Shown in pieces: positions 51,332 to 60,139 of a DNA stretch of 64,000 nt. Position 1 is the first letter of the stretch, and each line of letters starts with the position of its first letter. Location of the stretch: the NCBI GenBank assembly GCA_035281585.1, contig DATEDP010000134.1:1-64000 (forward strand), read 5' to 3'. The translations under genes and the position numbers were made by a program. The notes under the pieces were generated by a model, which searched no databases, had not been told where the DNA came from, and saw only the letters and a program-made list of their open reading frames with translations. This stretch comes from a bacterium. GTDB lineage: Bacteria; UBA10199; DSSB01.

Positions 51332-52359
51332 AAGATTCGCTGCTGAACAACCTCGAAAGCCTGAAGTCCGATTTCCATCGGGCCCTGGCCTCCGTTCAAG
51401 GCGAAAGCGCCTTATTCGAGCTCAAGACCGAGTTCCTCGGCAAGAAGGGCCGTCTCACCGAAATCCTGAAGGGCATGGGCAAGCTGAGTGCCGAGGAGCG
51501 CCCGTTGGTCGGCGCCAAAGCCAACGAGGTCAAGGAGACTATCGAAGCGGCCTTGGAGTCGGCGCTGCGCGCCGCCAAGAGCCGGGCCATCGACGCCGAA
51601 CTGGCCGGCGACGTCTTCGACCCGACGCTGCCCGGCCGGCCGGTCGAGCTGGGCCATCTTCATCCGCTGACCCGCATCTACACGATGACCCGCGATCTCT
51701 TCGAGCGCTTGGGTTTCGTCACCCACACCGGCCCCGAGATCGAGGACGAGTACCATAACTTCGAGGCCCTCAACATTCCGGCCGACCACCCGGCCCGTGA
51801 CGTCCAGGACACCTTTTTCTTGAAAGACAAGAAGTGGCTGCTCCGGACTCACACCTCCAATGTCCAGATTCGGGTCATGGAGAAGCAGAAGCCGCCGCTG
51901 CGGATGATCGCGCCCGGCGCCGTCTACCGCAACGACTACGACGCCACCCACAGCCCGATGTTCCACCAGATCGAGGGGCTTTGGGTCGACGAGCAGGTCA
52001 GCTTCGCCGACTTGAAGGGCGTGCTCCAGCTTTTCATTCAAGGGATGTTCGGCAAAGACAGCCGGGTCCGCTTTCGGCCCAGCTTCTTTCCCTTCACCGA
52101 GCCCAGTGCCGAGCTCGACATGAGCTGCCATGTCTGTGGTGGCAAGGGCTGTGGTCTCTGCAAGGGCACCGGTTGGATCGAGATCCTGGGCTGCGGGATG
52201 GTCGACCCGGCGGTCTTCGGCTTCGTCGGCATCGATCCCGAAAAATACAGCGGCTTCGCCTTCGGCATCGGGCTGGAGCGCTTGGCGATGCTGAAGTTCG
52301 GCGTCAACGATTTGCGATTGTTTTTCGAGAATGATGTTAGGTTTTTAAAGCAGTTCTAG
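51328..52359 (+). CDS. pheS: Phenylalanyl-tRNA synthetase alpha subunit
   Basis: 343 residues from GTG 51328, which overlaps the rplT stop. N-terminal coiled-coil (about 1-85), then the class II core: HPLTRIYTMTRDLFERLGF, TGPEIEDEYHNFEALNIP, motif 2 LRTHTSNVQIRVM, and the C-terminal motif 3 FGIGLERLAML. It forms the heterotetramer with PheT, the next gene. Confidence 0.96.
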   Translation: MKDSLLNNLESLKSDFHRALASVQGESALFELKTEFLGKKGRLTEILKGMGKLSAEERPLVGAKANEVKETIEAALESALRAAKSRAIDAELAGDVFDPTLPGRPVELGHLHPLTRIYTMTRDLFERLGFVTHTGPEIEDEYHNFEALNIPADHPARDVQDTFFLKDKKWLLRTHTSNVQIRVMEKQKPPLRMIAPGAVYRNDYDATHSPMFHQIEGLWVDEQVSFADLKGVLQLFIQGMFGKDSRVRFRPSFFPFTEPSAELDMSCHVCGGKGCGLCKGTGWIEILGCGMVDPAVFGFVGIDPEKYSGFAFGIGLERLAMLKFGVNDLRLFFENDVRFLKQF

Positions 52360-52361
52360 TT

Positions 52362-52547
52362 TTCCCTCCCCTTTGTAAGGGGAGCAAGGAGGCAAACTGG
52401 CGCCTTAATGGCGCCAGGCAAACTCCGCGATAGTGTGAAAGACCTTGTCCGAACTTGTTGAGGGAGGGGTAGAGAGTCCGCGTCATGCACTTGCATGTCG
52501 CCCCCTCTCTACCTCCCCCCAGCCCCCTCCTTACAAAGGAGGGGGAG
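52362..52547. repeat. Palindromic intergenic repeat, family A (copy 3, long centre)
   Basis: CCCTCCCCTTTGTAAGGGGA begins just after the pheS stop and CCCCCTCCTTACAAAGGAGG ends just before pheT. The centre is about 70 bases longer than in the other copies and contains a CTGGCGCC..GGCGCCAG stem. It splits pheS from pheT and donates the pheT ribosome-binding site. Confidence 0.8.
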
Positions 52548-52554
52548 GAAGAGT

Positions 52555-54951
52555 ATGAAAGCCTCGCTCAACTGGATCAAAGAATTCGTCTCGGTCTCGG
52601 CCTCGCCCCAGGAGATCGCCGACCGGCTGAGCCTCGCCGGCTTGGAGATCGAAGGCTTGAAAGAGCAGGGGAAGGGCTTGGAGAAGGTCGTCACCGCCAC
52701 CTTGCTCAAGGTCGACAAGCATCCCAACGCCGACCGGCTCACGCTCTGCGAGGTGCGGACCGGCGATCAAGTCCACCAGATCGTCTGCGGCGCCAAGAAC
52801 CACAAGGCCGGCGACCGGGTCGCACTGGCCTTGCCGGGGGCCAAGCTGCCCAACGGGATGGAGATTCAGAACTCGGTGATCCGCAAGGTCGCTTCCGCCG
52901 GCATGCTCTGCTCCGAGAAGGAATTGGGCTTCGCCGCCGAGAGCGAGGGCATCTTGATTCTGCCGCCGGAAGTCCCCGAAGATCTTCCGCTGGCCGAGGC
53001 CCTGGGGCTGGATGACGTGATTTTGGAAGTGAACGTCACGCCGAACCGCGGCGATTGCCTCTCGATGCGCGGCTTGGCCCGCGAGGTCGCGGCGGCCTTT
53101 CAAACCGAATTATTGGCCCCGCCGCCGGCGGCCGCCAAGACCGGAAATTTCAAAACAGCGGCCGAGGTGAAGCTCGAAGCCGCCGACCTCTGCCCGCGCT
53201 ACACTTGCCAGATCCTGAAGGGCGTGAAGGTCGGCCCCTCGCCCCAAAAAGTGCAACGCCGGCTCGAAGCCTGCGGCATCCGCGCGATCAACAACGTCGT
53301 CGACGCCACCAACTACGTCATGCTCGAGACCGGTCAGCCGCTGCACGCTTTCGATTTGAAAGAGATTCGTGGCGGCCAAGTCCAGATTCGGCGGGCCAAG
53401 GCCGGCGAAAAGCTCAAGACCTTGGACGAGAAAGAACGGAGCCTGGCCGAAGGCGACTTGGTGATCGCCGACGCCGAGCGCATCCTGGCCCTGGCCGGGG
53501 TGATGGGCGGGCAGGGCTCGGGGGTCACCGAGAAGACCGGCGACCTCTTGTTGGAAAGCGCCCATTTCTCGCCCTCGGCGGTGCGCAAGGCCGCCAAGCG
53601 CGAAGCCCTGCAAACCGAGTCGTCCTATCGTTTCGAGCGCGGGGTCGATCCCAACGCTTGCCTGGCGGCCTTGAACCGCTTGGCCGCCCTGATCGTCGAA
53701 TGGGCCGGCGGCGAAGCGGCCTCCGATGCCATCGACCGTTATCCTCAGCCGATCCAGGCCAGGGACATCCTGCTCCGCCAAAAGACTTTGACTCGGCTGC
53801 TGGGCCTGAACCTACCGGTGGCCGAGCTATTGCCGGCCCTGAGCCGGATCGGTCTCGAGGGCAAGGCCGAAGGAACCGACCTCCGGTTCAAGGTTGCGAC
53901 CGCCAGGAGTGACCTGACTCGCGAAGTGGACTTGGTGGAAGAGGTGGCTCGGCTCTACGGGTATAACCGAATTCCGACGACTTTCCCGGCCCTCGGTCTC
54001 GACCAGTTTCCGCCGTTTCGGGAGCACCCCCTTGACGGTCTGCGGAACCTGCTCCGAGATTGGGGTTTCACCGAGATCCTCAACTACAGCTTCACCTCGC
54101 CCCCTTGGCTGGCCCGCTTCGGCTTCCAGGCCGAGGACGAGGTCCAGCTTCTCAATCCGATCAGCGAGGAAATGTCGGTCCTGAGACCCTCGCTTTTGCC
54201 CCAGATGGTGCAGACCCTTCAGCAGAATCAATTCAAGGGGAATAGCGATCTTCGGCTCTTCGAGATCCGCCCGGTCTACCGTCCGCAAGCCGACGCTACA
54301 CCGCCCTTTCGGGAGGAATGGCGGCTTTGCCTAGGGCTGGCCGGCCAGCGACAACCGCTTCACTTTCTTAATGAAATAGAAGAGGTTTCCCTTCTAGACT
54401 TAAAAGATTACTTGAAGTTATTGGTAGGCAGCGCCGGTGAAGGAACGCTTGAAGAAAAGCCCGGCCAGAGCCCTAATTTTCACCCCAAGCGCAGGCTGGC
54501 CTTGAGCTGGCGGCGGGAGGGGAAAAGCTTCGATTTGGGCGAGCTTGGTGAGCTCCATCCGGCCCTCGCCGCGGAGCTCGATTTCAAGGGCCCGGTGGCC
54601 CTAGCTGAAATTTCTCTCGATCTCTTTTTGACAGAATCTAAAATTCCTGTAAAATTTCAACAGGTATCGCCGTTTCCCTCAGTTTGGCGCGACCTCAACT
54701 TAATCGTCGATGAGTCGGTGACTCATGGCTCGCTGGCCGCCCTGATCCGGGCTAACGGTGGTCCTTGGATGCGGCAGGCAATCTTTTTCGATCTTTACCG
54801 GGGCAAGCCCCTGGAAGAGGGCAAAAAGGCCATGACCTTCCGAATCGAATACGGCAGCCAAGAGCGGACTTTAACCGACGACGAGGTCAACCAGGCGAGG
54901 GAGCAATTGACGGCGAAGTTGAAAGAACTCAGCGGCGCGGAGTTGCGCTAG
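52555..54951 (+). CDS. pheT: Phenylalanyl-tRNA synthetase beta subunit
   Basis: 798 residues, full length. The N-terminal tRNA-binding (EMAP-like) domain includes KVDKHPNADRLTLCEV and IVCGAKNH; B3/B4 editing domains (around 210-400, RYTCQILKGV, VDATNYVMLETGQPLHAFD), the B5 segment LVEEVARLYGYNRIP, the pseudo-catalytic core, and a C-terminal anticodon-binding FDX-ACB domain from about 705 (FPSVWRDLNLIVDE). ATG 52555 lies five bases after the repeat's GGAGGGGGAGGAA. Confidence 0.96.
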   Translation: MKASLNWIKEFVSVSASPQEIADRLSLAGLEIEGLKEQGKGLEKVVTATLLKVDKHPNADRLTLCEVRTGDQVHQIVCGAKNHKAGDRVALALPGAKLPNGMEIQNSVIRKVASAGMLCSEKELGFAAESEGILILPPEVPEDLPLAEALGLDDVILEVNVTPNRGDCLSMRGLAREVAAAFQTELLAPPPAAAKTGNFKTAAEVKLEAADLCPRYTCQILKGVKVGPSPQKVQRRLEACGIRAINNVVDATNYVMLETGQPLHAFDLKEIRGGQVQIRRAKAGEKLKTLDEKERSLAEGDLVIADAERILALAGVMGGQGSGVTEKTGDLLLESAHFSPSAVRKAAKREALQTESSYRFERGVDPNACLAALNRLAALIVEWAGGEAASDAIDRYPQPIQARDILLRQKTLTRLLGLNLPVAELLPALSRIGLEGKAEGTDLRFKVATARSDLTREVDLVEEVARLYGYNRIPTTFPALGLDQFPPFREHPLDGLRNLLRDWGFTEILNYSFTSPPWLARFGFQAEDEVQLLNPISEEMSVLRPSLLPQMVQTLQQNQFKGNSDLRLFEIRPVYRPQADATPPFREEWRLCLGLAGQRQPLHFLNEIEEVSLLDLKDYLKLLVGSAGEGTLEEKPGQSPNFHPKRRLALSWRREGKSFDLGELGELHPALAAELDFKGPVALAEISLDLFLTESKIPVKFQQVSPFPSVWRDLNLIVDESVTHGSLAALIRANGGPWMRQAIFFDLYRGKPLEEGKKAMTFRIEYGSQERTLTDDEVNQAREQLTAKLKELSGAELR

Positions 54952-54968
54952 TCTCAAGGAGGCCCGTT

Positions 54969-55247
54969 ATGACCAAAGCGGATTTGGTCGAATCGATTTA
55001 CGAAAAGATCGGTTTTTCCAAGAAAGAGTCTTCCGACATCGTCGAGATGATCTTCGACACGATGAAGGACACTCTGGAACGGGGAGAGAAGATCAAGATC
55101 AGCGGCTTCGGAAATTTCGTGGTTCGCGCCAAGCGCCCCCGGATGGGGCGAAACCCCCAGACCGGCGAGGAAATCGAGATTTCGGCCCGCCGGGTTTTGA
55201 CCTTCCGGCCCTCACAAGTCCTCAAACAAGCACTTAATAAAGAATAG
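54969..55247 (+). CDS. ihfA: Integration host factor alpha subunit
   Basis: 92 residues of the HU/IHF DNA-bending family: MTKADLVESIYEKIGFSKKE, ISGFGNFVVRAKRPRMGRNPQTGEE carrying the Pro that intercalates in the minor groove, and ARRVLTFRPSQVLK. The order pheS-pheT-ihfA identifies the alpha type. AAGGAGG precedes ATG 54969. Confidence 0.93.
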   Translation: MTKADLVESIYEKIGFSKKESSDIVEMIFDTMKDTLERGEKIKISGFGNFVVRAKRPRMGRNPQTGEEIEISARRVLTFRPSQVLKQALNKE

Positions 55248-55316
55248 TCTAAGTCCAGGAATTTTATCCACTCCTTGACAGCGCCGTCCTCTTTGGGCGA
55301 TGTAGCGCCTGCCATT

Positions 55317-55742
55317 ATGAGCGTCGCCGAAACATCCGAAAAACGTGCTTCCGCGTCCGCCATTCCCGACAAGGTTTACTTCAAGATCGGGGAAGTGGCC
55401 GAGATCGTCGGGGTCAAACCCTACGTGCTCCGCTATTGGGAGACCGAATTTCCTGATATTGCGCCGGCCAAGAGCAAATCCAAGCAGCGGCTCTACAAGC
55501 GCAAGGAAGTCGAGATGATCCTGCGGATCCGCGACCTCCTCTACAAGGAAAAGTTCACCATCGAGGGAGCCCGGAAGCGCCTCAAGGAGCTGAACAAGCG
55601 CGGAGGCAAGGGCAAGGAAGTCGAAAGCCAAGCCGCCCAGATCACCCTGGCCTTGCCGAAGAGTCCCGAGTCCCGCGACGATTCGCTGCTCGAGATCAAG
55701 AAATGTTTGCAGGAGCTCGGGAAGATTCTTGAAAGCCTATAA
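55317..55742 (+). CDS. MerR-family transcriptional regulator
   Basis: 141 residues. The MerR helix-turn-helix is [21 protein letters not shown] (about 24-44, split across the two helices) followed by the wing [16 protein letters not shown] short Lys-rich linker and a C-terminal helix ([18 protein letters not shown]) probably dimerise it. There is no effector domain. ATG 55317 is preferred to in-frame TTG 55275. MerR genes of this short kind commonly follow ihfA in deltaproteobacteria; targets unknown. Confidence 0.88.
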   Translation: MSVAETSEKRASASAIPDKVYFKIGEVAEIVGVKPYVLRYWETEFPDIAPAKSKSKQRLYKRKEVEMILRIRDLLYKEKFTIEGARKRLKELNKRGGKGKEVESQAAQITLALPKSPESRDDSLLEIKKCLQELGKILESL

Positions 55743-55762
55743 GATTTTGGATACGCAGGCGC

Positions 55763-55842
55763 CTGTCATCCCGAACGAAGTGAGGGATCCACTGCGGACT
55801 CCTTAGAGGATTCCTCGGCCCCTTCGGGTCCTCGGAATGACA
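55763..55842. repeat. Palindromic repeat, TGTCATCCCGAAC type
   Basis: TGTCATCCCGAACGAAGTGA at the left is matched by the inverted CCTCGGAATGACA at the right, with GGATTCC and CCCTTCGGG inside. This arrangement is typical of MITE-like elements dispersed in many genomes. Confidence 0.75.
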
Positions 55843-55888
55843 ATACAAGGCAGATTTCTAGCCGTCGAATTAACCCCAGACGGTCATT

Positions 55889-55962
55889 CGGGGCGTAGCG
55901 CAGCCCGGTAGCGCACTCCCTTGGGGTGGGAGTGGTCGCTGGTTCAAATCCAGTCGCCCCGA
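55889..55962 (+). tRNA. tRNA-Pro (GGG anticodon)
   Basis: 74-base cloverleaf: acceptor CGGGGCG/CGCCCCG, D-arm TAGCGCAGCCCGGTAGCGCA, anticodon arm CTCCC-TTGGGGT-GGGAG with anticodon GGG, T-arm CTGG-TTCAAAT-CCAG. Discriminator A, no encoded CCA. Confidence 0.95.
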
Positions 55963-55966
55963 CTTT

Positions 55967-55999
55967 AAGCCTCGGTTTGCAAGAACCGGGGCTTTTTTT
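55967..55999 (+). terminator. Rho-independent terminator after tRNA-Pro
   Basis: AAGCCTCGGTT, a short loop, AACCGGGGCTT, then a run of T residues, five bases after the tRNA. Confidence 0.85.
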
Positions 56000-56000
56000 A

Positions 56001-56118
56001 TTCCCTCCCCTTTGTAAGGGGAGAGTTAGGGAGGGGTAGAGGGCGTGCGCTGTGCAAAATACTTTGCATAACGCCGGCTCTCTACCTCCCCTGACCCCCT
56101 CCTTACAAAGGAGGGGGA
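56001..56118. repeat. Palindromic intergenic repeat, family A (copy 4)
   Basis: CCCTCCCCTTTGTAAGGGGA at the left and CCCCCTCCTTACAAAGGAGG at the right with a GCAAAATACTTTGC stem in the centre. Ends 47 bases before surE. Confidence 0.85.
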
Positions 56119-56165
56119 AGATAAGCCTGGCGCGCGCCGAAAAAATCCTGTAATAACAACGGATA

Positions 56166-56912
56166 ATGCTCATTCTAGTCTCGAACGACGACGGGATTTA
56201 CGCCGAGGGGATACGAACGCTAGCCGAAACCTTGAAAAAGATCGCCAGGGTCGTGGTGGTGGCGCCGGATCGCGAGAAATCGGCCGCCAGCCATTCGCTG
56301 ACTCTGCACCGGCCGCTGCGCATCCTCGATGTGAAGAAGAACTACTACGGCGTCACCGGCACGCCCACCGACTGCATCAACTTGGGCATCAACAAGGTCC
56401 TCAAGCCGAAGCGCCCCGACTTGATCGTCTCGGGCATCAATCACGGCGGCAATCTGGGCGACGACGTTCATTATTCGGGCACGGTCTCGGCAGCGCTTGA
56501 AGGCGCGATCATGGGAATCCCTTCGATCGCCATTTCGCTGGTGGCGCGTTTCGAGCGCCCGATTTTCAAGCCGGCGGCCAACTTCGCGGCCAAGCTGGCC
56601 AAGGCGGTGTTGAAATATCGGCTGCCGCCTGGCATGGTCCTCAATGTCAACGTGCCGAACGTTCCTCAGAACCGGCTCAAGGGCTACGCTTTCGGCAAGC
56701 TGGGCAAGCGCAATTACGGCGATGTGATCGTCGAGAAGCTCGATCCGCGGAAGAAGAAATACTATTGGATCGGCGGCGATGAAGTCGGCTATGAAAACAT
56801 CCCGGGCAGCGACTGCAATGCGATTTTGGAGAGGAAGATATCGATCACTCCACTCAAAGTGGACATGACCGACTATCCGTTTTTGGAAAAGATCCGGACC
56901 TGGAAGCTATAA
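56166..56912 (+). CDS. surE: 5'/3'-nucleotidase SurE
   Basis: 248-residue metal-dependent nucleotidase/polyphosphatase. Motifs: LVSNDDGIYAEGI (4-16; the two Asp bind metal), VVVVAPDREKSAASHSLT, GTPTDCINLG and VSGINHGGNLGDDVHYSGTVSAA. The stop is one base before the pcm start, giving the classic surE-pcm pair. Confidence 0.96.
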   Translation: MLILVSNDDGIYAEGIRTLAETLKKIARVVVVAPDREKSAASHSLTLHRPLRILDVKKNYYGVTGTPTDCINLGINKVLKPKRPDLIVSGINHGGNLGDDVHYSGTVSAALEGAIMGIPSIAISLVARFERPIFKPAANFAAKLAKAVLKYRLPPGMVLNVNVPNVPQNRLKGYAFGKLGKRNYGDVIVEKLDPRKKKYYWIGGDEVGYENIPGSDCNAILERKISITPLKVDMTDYPFLEKIRTWKL

Positions 56913-56913
56913 A

Positions 56914-57600
56914 ATGCGGCATGCGATGTCGTTGAAGAAAACCAGCAGCGAAGGTGGGGATTACTACATCTCGCGCAAGCGAATGGTGCGGGAGCAGCTC
57001 CTCGACCGCGGCATCCGCGACGAGCGGATCCTGCAGGCCTTTCTCAAGGTGCCGCGGCATTGCTTCGTCGAGCCGGGCCTCCAGCCGATGGCCTACAACG
57101 ATCATCCGCTTTCGATCGGCTCGGGCCAAACCATCTCCCAACCTTACATCGTCGCCTACATGCTCGAAGCCTTGCGGCTCAAGCCGACCGATCGGGTCCT
57201 CGAAGTCGGCACCGGTTGCGGCTACCAAACCGCCATCCTGGCCGAGCTGGTCGATCAAGTCTATTCGATCGAGCGGCTCTCGGAGCTGCTGCTGAAGGCC
57301 CGCAAAAACCTCAAGGCCCTGGGCTACCGCAATATCACTCTCAAGCTCGGCGACGGAACCCTCGGCTGGCCCGAGCAGGCGCCCTTCGACGCGATCGTGG
57401 TGGCGGCCGGCTCGCCCCAAGTCCCCCGGCCCTATTTAGAGCAAAGCTCGGAGTCCGGGCGGTTGATCGTTCCGGTGGGCGACGAGTGGAGCCAAGAATT
57501 GGTGCTGATGCGGCGCGAGACCACCGGTTGGGTGCGGGAAAAGCTCAGCGGCTGCCGCTTCGTCAAATTGAAAGGGAGGCATGGCTTCGAGCCCTCGTAA
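56914..57600 (+). CDS. pcm: Protein-L-isoaspartate O-methyltransferase
   Basis: 228-residue SAM-dependent repair enzyme for isoaspartyl residues. Motif I is VLEVGTGCGYQTAILAEL; VPRHCFVEP and the Ser of GSGQTISQPYIVAYM are substrate-binding and PIMT-specific. ATG 56914 is adopted; ATG 56926 would also keep all motifs. Its end overlaps the nlpD-like gene by 20 bases. Confidence 0.95.
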   Translation: MRHAMSLKKTSSEGGDYYISRKRMVREQLLDRGIRDERILQAFLKVPRHCFVEPGLQPMAYNDHPLSIGSGQTISQPYIVAYMLEALRLKPTDRVLEVGTGCGYQTAILAELVDQVYSIERLSELLLKARKNLKALGYRNITLKLGDGTLGWPEQAPFDAIVVAAGSPQVPRPYLEQSSESGRLIVPVGDEWSQELVLMRRETTGWVREKLSGCRFVKLKGRHGFEPS

Positions 57601-58138
57601 GCTGGTTTCACTTTTCCTTCTCTCCCTGCTGCTCCTGCCGGGCTGCGGTGACTTTCGCGCCATTTTCAACGGCAAGCCCGATCAACAAGTCGCCCGACGC
57701 AAAAACAAGAAACCGCGCAAGCCCTCGCCCGAAGTGCTTCAGCAGGCGCGGGGTAAGTTCCTTTGGCCGGCCGAGGGCCCGATCAACTCGCCTTACGGCC
57801 CGCGCAGCGGCAAGATGCATGACGGAATCGACGTCGGCGGCGATGAGGGCGACCCGATCCTGGCGGCGGCCGGCGGCGAGGTCGTTTACGCCGACCGTCT
57901 CGGCGGCTACGGCAACCTGATCGTCGTCAAGCACGAGGACGGCTTCTTCACGGCCTATGCCCACAATGAGAAAAACCTCGTTGACAAGGGGGACACCGTG
58001 AAGCAAGGACAGCGCATCGCCAAGATGGGAAGGACCGGCAACGCCAGCGGAGATCACCTGCATTTCGAGATCCGCGACGAGAGCGGGACTTACGATCCCG
58101 AGGATTTCCTTCCCGAGCGGCGTTACACCGCCAAATAG
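57581..58138 (+). CDS. NlpD-like M23 peptidase-domain lipoprotein
   Basis: 185 residues. The signal peptide ends in the lipobox LLPG-C (Cys22), so the protein should be lipid-anchored. After a Lys/Arg-rich linker comes the LytM/M23 domain with HDGIDVGG (His and Asp of the HxxxD motif) and HLHFE, so all visible zinc ligands are present and hydrolase activity is possible. No LysM domain is seen. The surE-pcm-nlpD order is that of proteobacteria with rpoS next; here apt follows instead. Confidence 0.88.
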   Translation: MASSPRKLVSLFLLSLLLLPGCGDFRAIFNGKPDQQVARRKNKKPRKPSPEVLQQARGKFLWPAEGPINSPYGPRSGKMHDGIDVGGDEGDPILAAAGGEVVYADRLGGYGNLIVVKHEDGFFTAYAHNEKNLVDKGDTVKQGQRIAKMGRTGNASGDHLHFEIRDESGTYDPEDFLPERRYTAK

Positions 58139-58146
58139 GAATCGCC

Positions 58147-58659
58147 ATGGATCTCAAGAAGCTCGTTCGCGACGTTCCCGATTTTCCCAAGCCCGGCATC
58201 GTCTTCAAAGACATCACGCCGCTGCTTCAAAACCCCGAGGCTTTCCGTTTCATCATTTCGAGCCTGGTCGAGCGTTACCGCAATAAGCCGGTTGACGTCA
58301 TCGTCGGCATCGAGTCGCGGGGCTTCCTGTTCGGGTCGGTCTTGGCCCACGCTCTGGGCAAAAGCTTCGCGATCATGCGAAAGAAGGGCAAGCTTCCCTA
58401 CACGACGGTTTCCTATACGTATAAGCTGGAGTACGGCGAGGACACGATCGAACTGCACGAGGACGCCATTCCCCAAGGCGCCAAGGTCCTGATCGTCGAC
58501 GATTTGCTGGCCACCGGCGGCACTGCCGGCGCCGCCGCTCATCTGGTGGAAAAAATGGGTGGGAAGGTCGAGGAGCTGGCCTTTGTCATTGAGCTAAGCT
58601 TCCTGGACGGCAAGAAGGCTTTGCGGGATTATCCGGTCTTTAGCTTGATTCAGTATTAG
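58147..58659 (+). CDS. apt: Adenine phosphoribosyltransferase
   Basis: 170-residue purine-salvage enzyme making AMP from adenine and PRPP. It starts with VRDVPDFPKPGIVFKDITPLL; the PRPP-binding loop is VLIVDDLLATGGTAGAA and GIESRGFLFGSVLA contacts the base. Nine bases after the nlpD-like gene. Confidence 0.96.
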   Translation: MDLKKLVRDVPDFPKPGIVFKDITPLLQNPEAFRFIISSLVERYRNKPVDVIVGIESRGFLFGSVLAHALGKSFAIMRKKGKLPYTTVSYTYKLEYGEDTIELHEDAIPQGAKVLIVDDLLATGGTAGAAAHLVEKMGGKVEELAFVIELSFLDGKKALRDYPVFSLIQY

Positions 58660-58777
58660 ACCCCCCTTTGAAAAAGGGGGGCAGGGGGGATTTAAGGCGG
58701 CGGCAAGAAAACAAATGTCGATTTTAGCATGCGGAATTTTCCAAATCCCCCCAACCCCCCTTTTTCAAAGGGGGGAT
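58660..58777. repeat. Palindromic intergenic repeat (CCCCCCTTTGAAAAAGGGGGG type)
   Basis: CCCCCCTTTGAAAAAGGGGG at the left and CCCCCCTTTTTCAAAGGGGG at the right with a TTTAAGG..variable centre. Related in plan to family A but with different arms. A short GGGGGCAAGCCCCGCCCCTA remnant follows at 58801-58821. Confidence 0.75.
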
Positions 58778-58817
58778 CATAAGTGTCCTTGCACGCGGGC
58801 GGGGGCAAGCCCCGCCC

Positions 58818-59171
58818 CTACTTCTTTTCTTCTTCCTTCTTGTCGTCGCCGCTCTCGCCGGTGAAGAATCCCTTGATCGCGCCGCCGGCCTTCTTGAAAC
58901 CCCGGCCGGTCGCCTTGCCGCCCTTGACGATGCCCCGGCCGGCGGCCTTGAAGCCTTTTTCCATCTCGCTGCCGGCGGTCTTGAAGCCCCGACCGACGAC
59001 GTAAATGCCGCCTTTCTTGCCGCTTTCGCCCCCGACCGGCTTGTCGTCCTCAGCGTCTTGCTTGACGGTTTCTTGGGAGCGCGCCTTTGAGTCCTCTTCG
59101 GCGAAGCTCGAATGGGGTAGGGCGGCCGAGAACATCCAGGCCAGAGCGAAGAATAGGGCGAGTTTTCTCAT
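58818..59171 (-). CDS. Small secreted Gly/Lys-rich repeat protein
   Basis: 117 residues. Signal peptide about 1-24 (ending SSFA), an acidic spacer, then five imperfect short repeats of the type GFKxAGxxxxKG / GRGFKKAGGAIKG (about 60-104), and a Lys/Glu-rich end. The repeats would form a cationic amphipathic surface, suggesting membrane or DNA/LPS contact. AGGAGGAA is just upstream of ATG 59171. No family recognised. Confidence 0.7.
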   Translation of the reverse strand: MRKLALFFALAWMFSAALPHSSFAEEDSKARSQETVKQDAEDDKPVGGESGKKGGIYVVGRGFKTAGSEMEKGFKAAGRGIVKGGKATGRGFKKAGGAIKGFFTGESGDDKKEEEKK

Positions 59172-59191
59172 GGCTTCCTCCTAAGACGTTC

Positions 59192-60139
59192 CTAATCGCT
59201 TTGGGTCACAAGCGCCAGGGCTTTCGCGTCATGCACCGGCACGAGCTTGATTTCATTGCTGTGGCGGATCAGCTCCCCCAGCTTGACCCGGATTTTGCGG
59301 GCTTCCAACGGGTCGAAATCCGAAAAGCGCTCCGCCGCCCAGCTACGAGCCTGGGGCTTGCCCTCGGCGTCGACCGACCAGAGGGCGTCGCCGACAAAGA
59401 GGAAACGCTTGCCCGAAGGAAGATTGGCGAAGAGGCCGAGCGATCCCGGCGTGTGGCCGGAGAGCGAGACGACGACCAGGCTGCCGTCGCCGAACAGGTC
59501 GAGACTGCGGGCGAAGTTCTCGTAGGGCTTCGACTCGAGGACCAACGGGACCAATCGGTCTTTCAGCTTCTCGACCTGGATCGGAAGGACGCCATGCTGA
59601 AAAGCCCCGCCTTGAGCGAGCATGAAATCCTTCTCCTCGGCCAGCAGCCGGATCGGCAGCTCGAAATCGGCCATGCCGCCGAGATGATCCCAGTGGGCGT
59701 GGCTCACCAGAAAGAAATCCTTGGCCGGATCGAGCCGTGGGAAATCGGCTTGGTTCTTCAGCGGCTTGGTCGCGTGAAAGGTTTTCTTCACGAAGAAACC
59801 GACCGCTCCGCTCATCGAGGCCAATTCGGCGGGATAAGAAGTGCCGAGTCCCGAGTCCAGGACCACCCGGCCCTTGGGATGCTCGATCAGCACCGCCGAG
59901 TGAGTGTAGCGGTGGTTTTTCAGCAGGGAGCCGCCGCGGACCGCGAAGGCCTCCAGCGATTCGGAGTAGCCGGTTTCGAAGACCCTAAAAGACAGCTCGG
60001 GCAAGGAGTCCATTTTGGCTCGGGGGGCGAAGCTCGAAGGCTCGCCGGCCGGCGCTTCCACCGGCCACTTGAGCGCCAGCACCAAAAGAAAGAACAAGAG
60101 GATGCCGAAGTTGAGGACGAGGAGGAGAAGCTTTTTCAT
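59192..60139 (-). CDS. Metallo-beta-lactamase-fold hydrolase, membrane-anchored
   Basis: 315 residues. A signal/anchor helix (about 1-24) leads into an MBL domain: VVLDSGLG strand, SHAHWDHLGG (the HxHxDH metal motif, near residue 150), LSGHTPGSLG, FVGDALWS and a last VPVHDAK His. It is reminiscent of lactonase- and glyoxalase-II-like periplasmic hydrolases; substrate unknown. I took ATG 60139, overlapping the DUF309 gene by four bases; the longer upstream frame is its shadow. Confidence 0.82.
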   Translation of the reverse strand: MKKLLLLVLNFGILLFFLLVLALKWPVEAPAGEPSSFAPRAKMDSLPELSFRVFETGYSESLEAFAVRGGSLLKNHRYTHSAVLIEHPKGRVVLDSGLGTSYPAELASMSGAVGFFVKKTFHATKPLKNQADFPRLDPAKDFFLVSHAHWDHLGGMADFELPIRLLAEEKDFMLAQGGAFQHGVLPIQVEKLKDRLVPLVLESKPYENFARSLDLFGDGSLVVVSLSGHTPGSLGLFANLPSGKRFLFVGDALWSVDAEGKPQARSWAAERFSDFDPLEARKIRVKLGELIRHSNEIKLVPVHDAKALALVTQSD

